A stretch of 64,000 bases of DNA from a virus: IMG/VR virus record IMGVR_UViG_3300047168_000018, positions 1-64,000 of that record; one strand, given 5' to 3'. The position numbers and the translations under genes were made by a program. This document shows positions 38,001 through 44,547 of this stretch, piece by piece; the stretch's first letter is position 1, and every line of letters begins with the position of its first letter. Below the pieces are notes generated by a model that saw nothing but the letters and a program-made list of their open reading frames with translations, ran no database searches and was not told the origin of the DNA.

Positions 38001-41000
38001 AGACGCCCTCGACCGGCTCTACGGCACAACGAAGGACGGCAAGACGGATCGGGTCAGGCTGAACAACGAGGCAATCGCCGTCCTGGCGGAACAGGCGCTG
38101 GCGCACGCGCGGAGCGAGCCGGGGCCGGTGACACGGGCGGCGGATGCGATGGTCCGCACCGTGACCGGCATCCGCCAGGCGCTTCGCGGGCAGGGTTTCC
38201 TGACGGCTGACGACGTGTTCCGCACGATCATGCAGGGAAAGGTGGTGCCTCCTGCAACGCCCGGCTTGCCGGCATCTAGGCCCACGGGGGGCACCGAAGC
38301 GCGGCCCGGCGCACCGAGCGTCAAAGCCCCCGTAGCGAAGGCGCCGGAGTCGCCCAAAGCTCTCGTCGTCGATCAGGACATCGAGCCGATGGTCGCGTCC
38401 GCGGCGACCGTCGCCGCCGAAGCCGGCCCGAGGCCCAAGCCGCCAATCATCGACGGCTCAACGATGGCGCTGTCCCAAATGGGCATCTGGCACACCTTCG
38501 CCGACGGAGTGCAGAAGATATTCTCCCCGAGCACCCGTCACGGCGCAACAGACATGGCGCAACTGCTGCGCAAGACAGCCGGCGAACAGGCCCGGTCGGA
38601 GGCGATGTTCCGCTACGCCCTTCAGGATGCGGACTGGCAGGTCAACCGGCTTGGGCACAATGCGCAGATCGCGCTTGCCTACGACTTCGAGGACGGGCTT
38701 GCGATGCCGACACCGGAATTGCAGACCGGCATGAACGCGCTGCGCAAAGAGTTGGACGACATGCGCGACCGCATCCGCGCCTTGGGAGAAGGCTATATCG
38801 AGGCCGCCATCGAGAACTATTCGGCGCACTACTATTCCAACTACAAAGAATGGAAGGCCGGCCAGATGGCCGACGCCGAGAGCGAGCGCGTCGGCAAAGG
38901 GATCGCGGCGGCGCAAAACCGCGGCAAGGGTCCGATGCTCGGGTCGCGCACATTCCTCAAGCAGCGGACATTCGATCACCTGCGCGACGCGATGGCCGCC
39001 GGATTGAAGCCGGTGACGACGAACGTGGTTCGCATGAACCTGCTGAAGCTGCAAGAGATGAACAAGTTCTACCACGGGCTGCTTGCGGTCGAGGCGATCA
39101 AGGCGCTGCCGCTGACGAAGTGGGTGCCGATTAACGACTACAAGCGCGCTACCTCTGGCGGCCTCGTCGAACTGAACGATTCCGCCTTCATGCCGATGCT
39201 GCCGCCAGCGGTCGCCACGCACTACCAGTCGTTCGATCCGTCCCTGCGCCAAGGCATCTACGATCTGGCGAAATTCCTTGGCGTGCAGGTGAAGAACCCT
39301 CGCTCCGACGCCGTGCTGCGCGCTAACCCGAAATGGGGCGGCTACTGGCAGGACGGCAAGATCGTCGCGAAATTCGGCTCGGCCGACATCGTGCTGATGC
39401 ACGAGATCGGGCATCAGTTGGACAAGCGATACGATCTGCAAGACCGGATGCTGAGTGCCCACGGCGCATGGGGCGAACTCGGCAGGCTGGCGCTGATGCG
39501 CAAGCCGGCAGCCGACATGACCGAGGAAATGCGGGAATACCTACTCTCGCCCGACGAGCGCATCGCCAATATGTTCCACGCCTACTGGCATTCCCCGGAG
39601 ATGTTCGCGGCCGTCGCGCCGGCTGCTGCCGAAGCGTTCGGGAAATTCCTGGCGGACAACCCCGATGTCGCCGAGAAAATCGAAGCGGTGAAACCCTCGT
39701 TGAAGGTCGAAAGCCAGACGACCGACGAGTTCTTCCCTGGCATGCGGGAGGTCGGCAAATGGTTCGCCTACGAGCCGCCGGCGCGCGTGTTCAACAATTT
39801 CGTCTCGACGGGGCTGTCGGGCCACCCGATCTACGAAGGGCTGCGGATCGCGTCGAACGCGGTCAACATGCTTCAGCTTTCCCTCTCGGCCTTCCACGCC
39901 ACATTCATCGGCATGGAGGCGACGGTCTCCCAACTGGCGCACGGCGTCGAGCAGGCGGCACATGGCGTCGGGCGGCTGGCGCATGGAGACATCCGGGCGG
40001 CTGGCAGCGACGCCGTGGCCGCCGCCAAGTCCGTCGCGCTGACCCCCATTGCTTCGGTGCGCACGCCGTGGCGTGGCCGGCAGATGCTCGCGGCCTTCCG
40101 CAACCCCGACGGCTCCTCTCCGCTGCTGGTCAAGATCGCCGACCTCTACGCCAAAGGCGGCGGACGCGATCGGATGGACCGCTCCTATGGCTTGGGCCAG
40201 CATGGTCCCCTGGTGAAGTCCTGGCGGGATGTCGTCAGGGCAGCGACCGCGCACCCGGCCGGAACACTCCAAGCCATCGCCAACGACTGCCGCGACATGT
40301 ACGGCGAGACCCCCGGCCCGGCCGTCATCAAACTCCTGTCCGTCCCGCTGAAGATGGCCGGACGCATCCTCGAAACCTTCAACCACCCGATCATGGGGGC
40401 GCTGGTTCCGTGGGCGAAGGCCGGCTTCTTTCGGGCGCAGATGGAAGACTTCATCCGCCGCAACCCGGCGGCGTCGGAACACGAACTGATCGCCGAGGCG
40501 CAGCGCATCGTCGATAGCGGCGACAACCGCTACGGCGAACTCGTGCGCGACAATCTGGCCTGGTCGAAGGTTGCGAAAGACATTTCCATGCTGTCGCAGC
40601 GGTCCGATACGTGGAACCTCGGCTCGCTGCGCGAGATCGGCGGGGGCGCCTTTGTCGATACCCCGAAGTTTTTCTTCAACCTCGCGACCCGTCAGCAGGC
40701 GCAGTTCACCCGCCGCATGGCCTACATCCCGGCCGCGCTGATCGTCTACGCCCTGGCGGGAGCGTTGTTCAGCTACATGGTAGCGGGAGAGTGGCCGCAG
40801 GATTTGCGCGACTATTTCTATCCGAAAACAGGCAGAAAGAACGAATACGGGGAAGACGAGCGCATCTCGATCCCCGGCTACCTGAAAGACGTTGTCAATC
40901 TCTACATGGACCCCGTCAGGACGGTTACTGGCAAAGGCAACCCGTTCATTCAGATGATGGGCGAGATGCTTCACAACCGCGACTATCGGGATCACATCAT

Positions 41001-41256
41001 CTACGACAGCGACCACGAAACCCGCGCCGGTGCCTACTTCCGTTACCTGACAGGCGAATTGACCCCGATCGGTCTTCGCTCGCGACTGGCGCACGATCAG
41101 GGCGGCCCGTCGATGGCGGACTACGTCAAGCAGTTCATCGGGCTGTCGCCAGCGCCATTTGCGATCACCGCCCCCGATGCGGCGGCGAGATTGCAGCACC
41201 AGTCCGATGAGAAGTCCTACCGTGCCAGGGAAAGGGCCAGGGCGCGCGATCAGTGA
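26002..41256 (+). CDS. Giant polyvalent virion protein (SLT, PPase-like, N6-MTase, SF2 helicase, metallopeptidase motifs) with intein
   Basis: 5084 residues, uninterrupted. Order of modules: lytic transglycosylase, residues ~45-155, catalytic Glu72 in REQESG and QFMPGTA; Gly/Ala hydrophobic stretch ~500-540; inorganic-pyrophosphatase-like domain ~785-930 (GDPLDVYLGP); long linkers; N6-adenine methyltransferase with EPGMGIG (from Glu1942) and NPPF (2007-2010); SF2/DarB-type helicase with GAGK (2718-2721), VDEAH (3244-3248) and QRNGRGLRQGN (3595-3605); HETIH (3964-3968); HEIGH (4467-4471); one hydrophobic helix ~4905-4930; basic/acidic end. An intein occupies residues 2722-3089, so the spliced product is 4716 residues. 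Phage polyvalent proteins such as P1 DarB are injected to modify or protect incoming DNA; the transglycosylase would aid wall passage. Metallopeptidase activity is inferred from HExxH alone. Confidence 0.9.
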   Translation: MPPDGSQPPAAQPTQQASIQYQPDPTAPPPPVYAPDPTAAQSPQEYWDNLYKAAGAKYGVHPALVKAVREQESGDKQYVVSSAGAEGPMQFMPGTAKQEGVKDPYNSEDAVFGAAKLLRENFDQYKDPRQALMVYNAGGDPSKWVPGYADGVMARFNKYAPGMRPGPKMSDHPARDDQDDAIPPPPPGLVPKSALRAIPPPPPGLVPISQEPSLTTAAHVAEEQQQGAPPSQGLFTAAKNAANQAAFTGVGAAVKGVGEAIDNAAVNYYRRQLATMDLIDQGKPPTEGGERPLYADVSPEQRQQMRADIQAKLDAATAGRPAPPPTRAEPADMTDRYNTPLSDADEAKFQQWMKDRSKFAGRDTSSDLFDYDLRGAWKANAEQASNGHLPDTFKKPNHPTFSDESQYNGADGHVGGQWVPSKDGPVFQASPTNVQNMGTQGLRDYFKKVEPTAALALPPTTGGADNAITRAGQAIQNYGTREYPVQPQNEGVVTGAARMIGGLVPMAAAAGAGAVVGGPVGAVELGGAVFGGTFAAAQSYDGTYNEALSKGASYDEAHKAATESAATNGVMMAAPIGRLFSGVPAPVKEGFAQTLVNLGKHGVEFGSVGAASQFADNYIANQTYDPTRPLLKDVPSAFGEGFVTGLVVPAATGVTKWSADKLRDAMSQPASDAFRQAADDLQQEAVRRRAAAQPKQITGPETPPPESPAAEAPPAGPTPPAAPPGESPPAPAGSPEAPLPAAKPEAEKPATADKPVPIEKPGDIEAATQHVEQPTPAQAEAGNYQKAHVEIAPDAPSGGLSVTVETPKGVTRSGVGPDGKPWSVEAPADYGEIKGTKGADGDPLDVYLGPLAHEAQDHPVYIVQQHEPGKEVGKPGDFDEHKPMVGFPSEAEAVTTYLQGFSDNSGPSRIGQVVPMPFDQFVQWAHSDAAAQPFPKAEAAKIEAPSQGGGEAPAETAETETPTSSEAAAPSTEGAQASTRAPKSSTRRRVSSPETLLQFLAARGGLKDQGGELASMGLTKRFVPGHGALVRPTGMTLDRAREAAQEAGFLPPDSPNRPSDNSIDDLIGLLDQEARGQKVYRPSDIVEAQARAAERERMNPGNEEGLAVEYAMGEVQSAADDMGLTLTAEETEDIARAVVQGTDVLTAITNLTEEKAVEAERAAAEAAKIRDEQDWDIPWEWPSNVEKPQGGDWPGEPASTASEAAAEPDTAAAAGDGAAGDESRAGEHEGAQTLIPGVGPVTDKDRAQAGADRPLKGGNAPIGDVGLFSPAAGKQTDLVDAVNQAKAEAAKPVEPPKNGMEYAAAKHTKTGVPLHVVKLTGERLTPEAFNALRAKAKTAGGSWSSFRGKGAVPGFQFKTKAAAEKFIAENGGAAPEAATPEEVPPPPPGFVPASKMNETAFRSALERTGAAQHDGLWRIVPDVGSGYAVEYTPPNGRRETFRASENRDPYNLDEARQRAVQEAEAVRQFGAEAPRPLSDGKGGNLTEVGKNYAGETLYEDKHGVRSIHDKGVSVGETVDLRPERTPNGGIRYVPQVMRGQNKEPRFQIAEPHPASGREREYQAPQESDADRRERERLERWNAAEDARKKAEAAEQPQAEEPGYGAGNKTFTADKAEAARARLREKLKRLNSGLDPEMMLDGLTLAGYHIEAGARVFADYARAMVDDLGQAATPFLRSWYEAVRHYPGFDHAGMSGGDEIEAALRDIDRAPTSPEEADHGLQNPLPESNAGARPEDVPATEPGGAVGSPRPGEGGRGEQDAGRYPEGGEEGAVGPAGEPGGAEGSGGAGVRDADRLPDTGEGSKPRTARRPPRPDAHVTGTDYRIEPGEIAEDRGPAQKARDNLDAIRIVKQMALEGRLATREEQGILARYVGWGGLPKVFDRNTDDKTMKEVGDQIRTLLTPDEYQTASRSTQCAHYTAENVVRAMWDAVQRMGFKGGLIFEPGMGIGNFLGMMPPDLAEASKYQGVEMDHLTADIAKALYPESGIRRADLRKVPLPKDHFDLAIGNPPFSGVTITSDPKYRQGFVLADYFFAKSLDSVRPGGLLAFVTGAGTMTKLGSEAREYLAERGEFLGGIGLPSDAFKQNAGTEVTTHILFFKKRPEQVPFDSLPASERAWTEVTPKRLPNAYGGTDEGNVSRYFDAHPDMVLGEEGFFDKLHPGRYAVHSDGRDLTQALGDAIAKLPADVMTPLLTPEQRGELDFGSGQTKDGSFYLKGDRLMQYSGGVGRVVPMRGAGVAGPSAEEHKIIKHLIPVRDAMRDVIAADIAGDEEAGKTARKALNKHYDAFVKQHGPINKANIRRQRPSIIQQESARLAAREDARAIGEYFSDGDFNVEPYLRKKAKIAEIANARRDAREAALAAGKPWDEGTFDPGDMPDIVIDQRPNIRPFMADPESYRLRSIEDYDDATGTAKKRDVFYRSVIKRSVEPDLKTAKDGVIWSMNEFGKFDLGKIAAKMNLSPETVLADLGDHVYRLPGTSVHQTREEYLSGDVKTKLQEARAAALADPTLERNVKALEAVQPRPLAPNQISMVLGMPWMGAETVNDFIDHLGIGRFEATHVPEMGRWLVTDAAAYSGYRPKKKQRRSQSQMTEGALRWGIPQRSAAELLTDALNRTPPRVMTEGSRDDPPRFDPVATEAAQAKITEMKEAFASWLDADGDRKNALADLYNDKMNRTVAPVIDGSYLTLPGVADHWKWRPHQLRAIARVIQKGNTYLAHAVGAGKAQPLDAKVLTPDGWRLMGDLAVGDFVIAGDGSPTRVEGVFPQGEKDIFRITFSDGASTQCCDEHLWLTRTYRERGYAQKAARAGKDWNCGKPKARSLAEIRTTLRSDHLNAANHSIPMVGAVQFNAASLPLDPYLMGLLIGDGCFRSGVVMFSCAEAELVEAVQALLPPECEIRLKGRYDYHIRFTGTVKYAVGGGRVPTHPVINALRAGGMWDCLSNEKTIPDAYLFGDVESRVALLQGLLDTDGTVSRSGHGVSFTTVSPSLARRMTELVRSLGGTTGVNLRFPTYTHAGVRHIGQQAYTLSICLPPHIAPFRLSRKAAIAKPKTKYVPTRYIVDVEPVGRKEAQCIRVAHPSHLYVTDDFIVTHNTTEMIASAMEMRRLGLVRKPMFAVPNHMLAQFTKEFYELYPTARISVADEEKFHTDRRKQFIANVAQDDLDAVIITHSSFGMIPISHEYENGIIQEEIENIREAMSGLSKQDDRITIKNLEKMLEKLQEKMARASGGAKDQAYAFEELGVDFLYVDEAHLFRKLSFATALGNIKGITPSGSEMAWDLYTKMRYLNDERPGRSAVLASGTPITNTMGELYTVSRYLQPQALKERGIQHFDSWAQTFGDTTTDLEPRPDGSYKPATRFSKFVNTPELYQIVSEVMDTVTSEQLAQYVVRPQLEGGKRHLHLAPFTEHLQAYQKTLADRLKDIEARTGSPKKGDDILLTVINDGRHSAIDPRFVMEAQNDPKSKLNMMIDNVARIWKESANQQFYDPGTSYKEKSFRGPATQMIFSNLGVNGRGPMGFSGYAWIRAALERQGIPSHEIAFIGDYKGSLQRQQLFNDVNEGKVRILVGSTQKMGTGVNAQKRLLAIHNLDPLWYPSDDEQRNGRGLRQGNHNPFLQIHDYTTTDTYDRNMWTMMGRKAGFIESFFRGDPDLREMEDLGEASVFAQAAAMATSDPRVFQMADIKAQLDKAERRRDAYENNLYSLRGQFNDARYSIEYAQKRIAQTDEDIAQRIPTKGDAFRMNVAGKEFDKRQDAWEELQAVMKDRLDGMGETGRTRIGIIGGFGMVLSKTKLGYRMALEAKSGREIDISATGPIASAESYLRDLEKMRAGYERDVEEKQKQAELLRAELEKPFEGDAEIKRLRQSYNELRTALTPKKEAGMNVGEDEDEESRRAPVTAEDAKDRGVTQDEPALREAMREAMRLSGLPSSIGVRLVDKLAGGKVDSVYARNLITVALDTPPEQLPAKLFHETIHAMMDPSLNILSTQQRTALLVAANRYLADPAKKDALDRLYGTTKDGKTDRVRLNNEAIAVLAEQALAHARSEPGPVTRAADAMVRTVTGIRQALRGQGFLTADDVFRTIMQGKVVPPATPGLPASRPTGGTEARPGAPSVKAPVAKAPESPKALVVDQDIEPMVASAATVAAEAGPRPKPPIIDGSTMALSQMGIWHTFADGVQKIFSPSTRHGATDMAQLLRKTAGEQARSEAMFRYALQDADWQVNRLGHNAQIALAYDFEDGLAMPTPELQTGMNALRKELDDMRDRIRALGEGYIEAAIENYSAHYYSNYKEWKAGQMADAESERVGKGIAAAQNRGKGPMLGSRTFLKQRTFDHLRDAMAAGLKPVTTNVVRMNLLKLQEMNKFYHGLLAVEAIKALPLTKWVPINDYKRATSGGLVELNDSAFMPMLPPAVATHYQSFDPSLRQGIYDLAKFLGVQVKNPRSDAVLRANPKWGGYWQDGKIVAKFGSADIVLMHEIGHQLDKRYDLQDRMLSAHGAWGELGRLALMRKPAADMTEEMREYLLSPDERIANMFHAYWHSPEMFAAVAPAAAEAFGKFLADNPDVAEKIEAVKPSLKVESQTTDEFFPGMREVGKWFAYEPPARVFNNFVSTGLSGHPIYEGLRIASNAVNMLQLSLSAFHATFIGMEATVSQLAHGVEQAAHGVGRLAHGDIRAAGSDAVAAAKSVALTPIASVRTPWRGRQMLAAFRNPDGSSPLLVKIADLYAKGGGRDRMDRSYGLGQHGPLVKSWRDVVRAATAHPAGTLQAIANDCRDMYGETPGPAVIKLLSVPLKMAGRILETFNHPIMGALVPWAKAGFFRAQMEDFIRRNPAASEHELIAEAQRIVDSGDNRYGELVRDNLAWSKVAKDISMLSQRSDTWNLGSLREIGGGAFVDTPKFFFNLATRQQAQFTRRMAYIPAALIVYALAGALFSYMVAGEWPQDLRDYFYPKTGRKNEYGEDERISIPGYLKDVVNLYMDPVRTVTGKGNPFIQMMGEMLHNRDYRDHIIYDSDHETRAGAYFRYLTGELTPIGLRSRLAHDQGGPSMADYVKQFIGLSPAPFAITAPDAAARLQHQSDEKSYRARERARARDQ
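34165..35268 (+). mobile_element. Class 3-type intein with LAGLIDADG endonuclease in the helicase P-loop
   Basis: 368 residues, from Ala (after GAGK) to Asn (before Thr-Thr). Residue 1 is Ala, not Cys/Ser/Thr. Block B reads D-E-H64-L-W66, block F begins at Cys348 (QCIRVAHPSHLYV) and block G ends V-T366-H367-N368. W66, C348 and T366 are the Trp/Cys/Thr triplet described for class 3 inteins, in which a block F Cys is the first nucleophile. Two LAGLIDADG motifs, LMGLLIGDG (135-143) and LLQGLLDTDG (237-246), give a complete homing endonuclease. Splicing would restore GAGKTT, the Walker A motif. All key residues are present, so I predict activity. Confidence 0.92.
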
Positions 41257-41300
41257 TGCTTGAGCCTGGGGGGATAAGCGTCTAAAAGCGATGCTGCATT

Positions 41301-41324
41301 GGGTTGGCGCGATGCCGCCGGCCG
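41301..41324 (+). repeat. Copy 2 of the 24-bp intergenic element
   Basis: Differs from 9726-9749 at three positions only and has the same core GGCGCGATGCCGC. It lies in the 93-base gap between the giant gene and the next start, the only sizeable gap between 22 and 45 kb. It overlaps the following hairpin by a few bases. Confidence 0.5.
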
Positions 41325-41341
41325 GACCTTCCTCTGTCCGG
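41322..41341 (+). promoter_or_regulatory. Hairpin overlapping the ribosome site of the gene at 41350
   Basis: Perfect arms CCGGAC (41322-41327) and GTCCGG (41336-41341) with loop CTTCCTCT. The 3' arm runs into GGAG, the likely ribosome site, and the loop is itself pyrimidine-rich like an anti-ribosome-site. A comparable stem with a TTCCTC loop follows the first copy of the element near 9747-9768. It suggests translational control or a processing site. Confidence 0.4.
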
Positions 41342-41349
41342 AGCGCCCA

Positions 41350-41685
41350 ATGCCCATCAAATCCGCAACCGCGACCCTGTCCGCCGTGGGAACCTCGCAG
41401 GTCTTTCCCCTGCAACAGGAACTCAACGCATCCCTCCTGCCGGGATTGCTCTGCTCGGTCTCATCCGGCGCAACCCTCACCTATTCGGTCGAAATCACCG
41501 GCGACAACGTGTTCGACCCGGCCTACAACCCAGCCAACGGAAACTGGTTTCCGGTCGACAATCTCGCCAACCTGTCGGCGTCGGCCAACGGCTCGCTCGT
41601 CGCCTGCTGCACCGGCATCCGATTGCACGTCACGGCATGGACGGGCGGTTCGGTGACGCTCAGCTTCTGCTGGATGCAGAACTGA
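41350..41685 (+). CDS. Small virion protein, beta-rich
   Basis: 111 residues from the ATG at 41350 (GGAG upstream); an in-frame ATG at 41299 has no ribosome site and would read through the hairpin. The sequence is Ser/Thr/Ala beta strands (SATATLSAVGTSQVFPLQ; YSVEITGDNVFDPAYNP; LHVTAWTGGSVTLSFCW), a pattern common in small tail or head-surface proteins. Function not known. Confidence 0.55.
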   Translation: MPIKSATATLSAVGTSQVFPLQQELNASLLPGLLCSVSSGATLTYSVEITGDNVFDPAYNPANGNWFPVDNLANLSASANGSLVACCTGIRLHVTAWTGGSVTLSFCWMQN

Positions 41686-42032
41686 TGCCGATAGCCCGGG
41701 CCGGCATCGAATACCTGGCGCCCACCAGCGGGATCAGCGGCCTGAGCGCCGCCACCGTTGCCGCCGCAGGCACCAACCAGGCCACCGCGACGCAACTTAC
41801 CCTCGCGCGCAACTACGTCGAAAGCGGCACCGGCGGCGTGAAACTGCCCCAGGCTGCTTCCTTCGGCGGCAGCATCGTCCCCGTCTACAACCGCAGCGGC
41901 GCGACTTTCACCGTCTATCCGTATCTCGGGGACACGCTTGAGACGAACGCGGTGAACGTCGGCTTCACGCTCGCAAACAATCAGACGGGCTATTTCTCCG
42001 TGGACAATTCGGGCGTTGTGAGGATGGCATGA
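41685..42032 (+). CDS. Small virion protein, beta-solenoid-like
   Basis: 115 residues, start overlapping the previous stop. It has the motif order LPQAASFGGSIVPVYNRSGATFTVYPYLGDTLETN ... FTLANNQTGYFSVDNSGVVRM (quoted in parts), typical of a module that recurs in phage fibre proteins. It probably belongs to the tailspike that follows, with which it overlaps by four bases. Confidence 0.55.
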   Translation: MPIARAGIEYLAPTSGISGLSAATVAAAGTNQATATQLTLARNYVESGTGGVKLPQAASFGGSIVPVYNRSGATFTVYPYLGDTLETNAVNVGFTLANNQTGYFSVDNSGVVRMA

Positions 42033-44221
42033 TGCGCAAGATCATCGGGGCCGTTCTCGGCTGCCTCATCGCGGCCGGCGCTATCGGGTCGGCTCATGCG
42101 CAGGCATTGGATGCCCGCAACAACCTGTCGGATCTGAAAAACCCGGCCGCCGCTCTTGCGAATCTCGGCGCTGCCGCGACCTTCACGCCCGCCTTTTATG
42201 GTGCCATCTGCAACGGTGTCTCGAACCCGATCAGCGGCACGTCGCTGCCGCAAACCGTCGCCGGTCTTGCCGCCTACACCAATGCCGCCGGCCAGACGCC
42301 ATATTCGTGGCTGACGAACGGCAACTGGTATTTCCACGTCGCCCTCGTGCTGCCGAACGGCGCGACGAACGGCTCGACCAATCTCACGGTCTACAGCGTC
42401 GCCGGCCTTGCGGCGGGGATGATCGTCACCAGCACGACGACGGGCGCGATCCCGACGAACGACACGATCGCCTCGGTTCATGCCGCGTCCGGCTCGGCGC
42501 TGCCCTACATCACGCTGACGACCGCAACGACGGCTGCAATCCCCGTCTATCAGGTGAGCAGCACCAACACGAACTACATTGAGGTCAAGCAGGCGTCGGG
42601 AACGCAGCCGACCGACGCGCAGATCGCGGCGGCCGAGGTCGACTGGCTTGCGGTGCAGTCTGCCATTCAGGCGGCCTCGGTCGCGACCGGCGTCAACGGC
42701 GGCGGCAACGTCGTCCTGCCGTCCAGCGAGTGCATGATGTCCAACGCCTCGTCGCCCGGAACGGCGGTCGGCACGTTGATGATCCCGGCGGTTTCGTCCG
42801 ATGTGAACTGGACCGGCACCGGCATGAACATCATGTCCGCCGGCACGCCGATCAACGCCGTGCTGTATTGGCCGACCGATCTTGGCGCCGGCCGCTATGG
42901 CCTGAGCGCGGACGTGCCGTGGGCGGACCCGGCAAACGGCGCGGGCCGCTACGGCTATAATTTCTACTACGGCAAGCTGGATGGCGTGCAGCTTCTTGGG
43001 CCGGGCGCGAACTTCACGCTCGGTGCCGCGCCGACCGTTGCCATGACCGGGTATGCCGATGGCGCGCGTCGCCGGCTGGATTTCGCGGCGGTGCGCGGGT
43101 TCCTGAACGGCGTGTCATTCCTGGGCGATCACTCGCCCTGGTATGACGTGGAACTGAACGCCAACCAGCAATACGGCGCCTATTGGGACTATCCCAATGC
43201 GTCGCTCGGTGGGGATAATTACTGCTATTCGTGCCAGTTTTCCGGCAACGGCTTCGCCGGCATCGCCATCAACTATGCCGCGACGAACAACTGGTATCTC
43301 GACGGAAGCTATGACGCGGACAATCCCTGCGCGCTCTATGGCGAGCCAATCCCGTCAGGCGCACCGGCTGCGGGTATGACGACCGCGGCGTTCCACGTCG
43401 TCAACGGGAATTGGGAGTGGAACTACGTTCAGGTCAAGGACCAGACCGGCGGCACATTCACCTACAACAACGGCGCGATCACCGGCGTTACTGACGGGAC
43501 TGCCTCGCGCCAGTTCGCCGGGACTTTTGACTCGGTGTATTTCTCGGCTGCCGGCTACGGTGGCCCGAACCCGACGATCCCGGCGTTCTCAAACCGGGCG
43601 ACCGTGGATGTCGGAAACATAGGCCCGCTGCATTTGATCCACGGGTCCGACTTCTCGGCTGGCGGCACGAACGGGGACTTCGGCACGGCGTCGCTGTTCA
43701 ATGCCGGAGTGGTGGGCGAGCCGGGTGGCGGTCTCTACATGCAGGGGGACATCACGGCCCTGATCGCGGATTTGAACGCGAACGGAAAGCAGTTCATCAA
43801 CGGGTCTGCCTCCAACTATTTCTACAACACCAAGCTGGAAGAACTCGGCGAATACACCGCGCGCCTTTACTCGGTCAGCCCCAGCTATTGCTCGGGCGGC
43901 ACGCCGACCGTTGGCCAAGTCGTCGAACTGATCCAGTCCTGCGCGGGTGGTGCTGTGTCGGTTGGCGGCTACGCAGCCTCTGCCCCCGTGCTGGGCGTCC
44001 TGGCCTCGGGCATCGCGTCCGGCGTCGGCATCATCATCAACTCGGGGGCCAACGTCTCCGTCAAAGCCGGCGGCACGATTGCCTTCGGCTACTACGTGAA
44101 GAAGTCGACGAACGGCACCGTCGTTCAGGCGACGGGCATCACGGACAGCGCCATCGGGATTGCCGGAAGTGCTATCGCGAACGGTTCGACGGGGGGCATT
44201 GATTTGTTCCTGATCCCATGA
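42029..44221 (+). CDS. Tailspike-like protein with N-terminal signal peptide
   Basis: 730 residues. Residues 1-25 are a strong Sec signal (MMRKIIGAVLGCLIAAGAIG then AHAQA). Right after it comes LDARNNLSDLKNPAAALANLG, the classic phage fibre hinge that normally sits at or near a mature N terminus. The body has beta-helix-like Gly/Asn/Tyr repeats (GRYGYNFYYGKLDGVQLLGPG; DNYCYSCQFSGNGFAGI), as in pectate-lyase-type spikes, and a small C-terminal domain (APVLGVLASGIASGVG). No catalytic acids can be assigned. The export signal on a tail protein is unusual. Confidence 0.65.
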   Translation: MMRKIIGAVLGCLIAAGAIGSAHAQALDARNNLSDLKNPAAALANLGAAATFTPAFYGAICNGVSNPISGTSLPQTVAGLAAYTNAAGQTPYSWLTNGNWYFHVALVLPNGATNGSTNLTVYSVAGLAAGMIVTSTTTGAIPTNDTIASVHAASGSALPYITLTTATTAAIPVYQVSSTNTNYIEVKQASGTQPTDAQIAAAEVDWLAVQSAIQAASVATGVNGGGNVVLPSSECMMSNASSPGTAVGTLMIPAVSSDVNWTGTGMNIMSAGTPINAVLYWPTDLGAGRYGLSADVPWADPANGAGRYGYNFYYGKLDGVQLLGPGANFTLGAAPTVAMTGYADGARRRLDFAAVRGFLNGVSFLGDHSPWYDVELNANQQYGAYWDYPNASLGGDNYCYSCQFSGNGFAGIAINYAATNNWYLDGSYDADNPCALYGEPIPSGAPAAGMTTAAFHVVNGNWEWNYVQVKDQTGGTFTYNNGAITGVTDGTASRQFAGTFDSVYFSAAGYGGPNPTIPAFSNRATVDVGNIGPLHLIHGSDFSAGGTNGDFGTASLFNAGVVGEPGGGLYMQGDITALIADLNANGKQFINGSASNYFYNTKLEELGEYTARLYSVSPSYCSGGTPTVGQVVELIQSCAGGAVSVGGYAASAPVLGVLASGIASGVGIIINSGANVSVKAGGTIAFGYYVKKSTNGTVVQATGITDSAIGIAGSAIANGSTGGIDLFLIP

Positions 44222-44547
44222 GCGACGAACCCCGCGAACCGGCCTGGCACGGGTTCTGGAACTTCAACATCGGCCACGTCCTCATCATTGGCGGGATGAT
44301 CGGCAGCGCGTGGGTGGTGGTGAACAACGTCGAGATCACGCTCGCGGATCACGGCACGCGGATCAGCAATCTTGAGAAGGAAATGACCGAAAGCCGTCGC
44401 GAGACACAGCAATGGCAGCAGGGGATTTCCGACCAGTTAAACGGCATCGCGCGCGAGGTCTCGCGGCTTCAGGGGCAGGTGAACATGATGATCCCGCCGG
44501 GTCGGCGCGGCGATATCGGCACCGATGATCTGACGGGTGGCGGGTGA
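44218..44547 (+). CDS. Membrane protein with coiled coil, lysis-cassette candidate
   Basis: 109 residues. One transmembrane segment at ~18-38 (IGHVLIIGGMIGSAWVVV), then a coiled coil from ~45 to 95 (RISNLEKEMTESRRETQQWQQG ... QLNGIAREVSRLQGQV) and a Gly-rich end. It overlaps the endolysin start. Single-span membrane proteins with a coiled coil just before an endolysin are often holins or spanin-like accessory proteins. Which one cannot be told from sequence. Confidence 0.6.
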   Translation: MSDEPREPAWHGFWNFNIGHVLIIGGMIGSAWVVVNNVEITLADHGTRISNLEKEMTESRRETQQWQQGISDQLNGIAREVSRLQGQVNMMIPPGRRGDIGTDDLTGGG

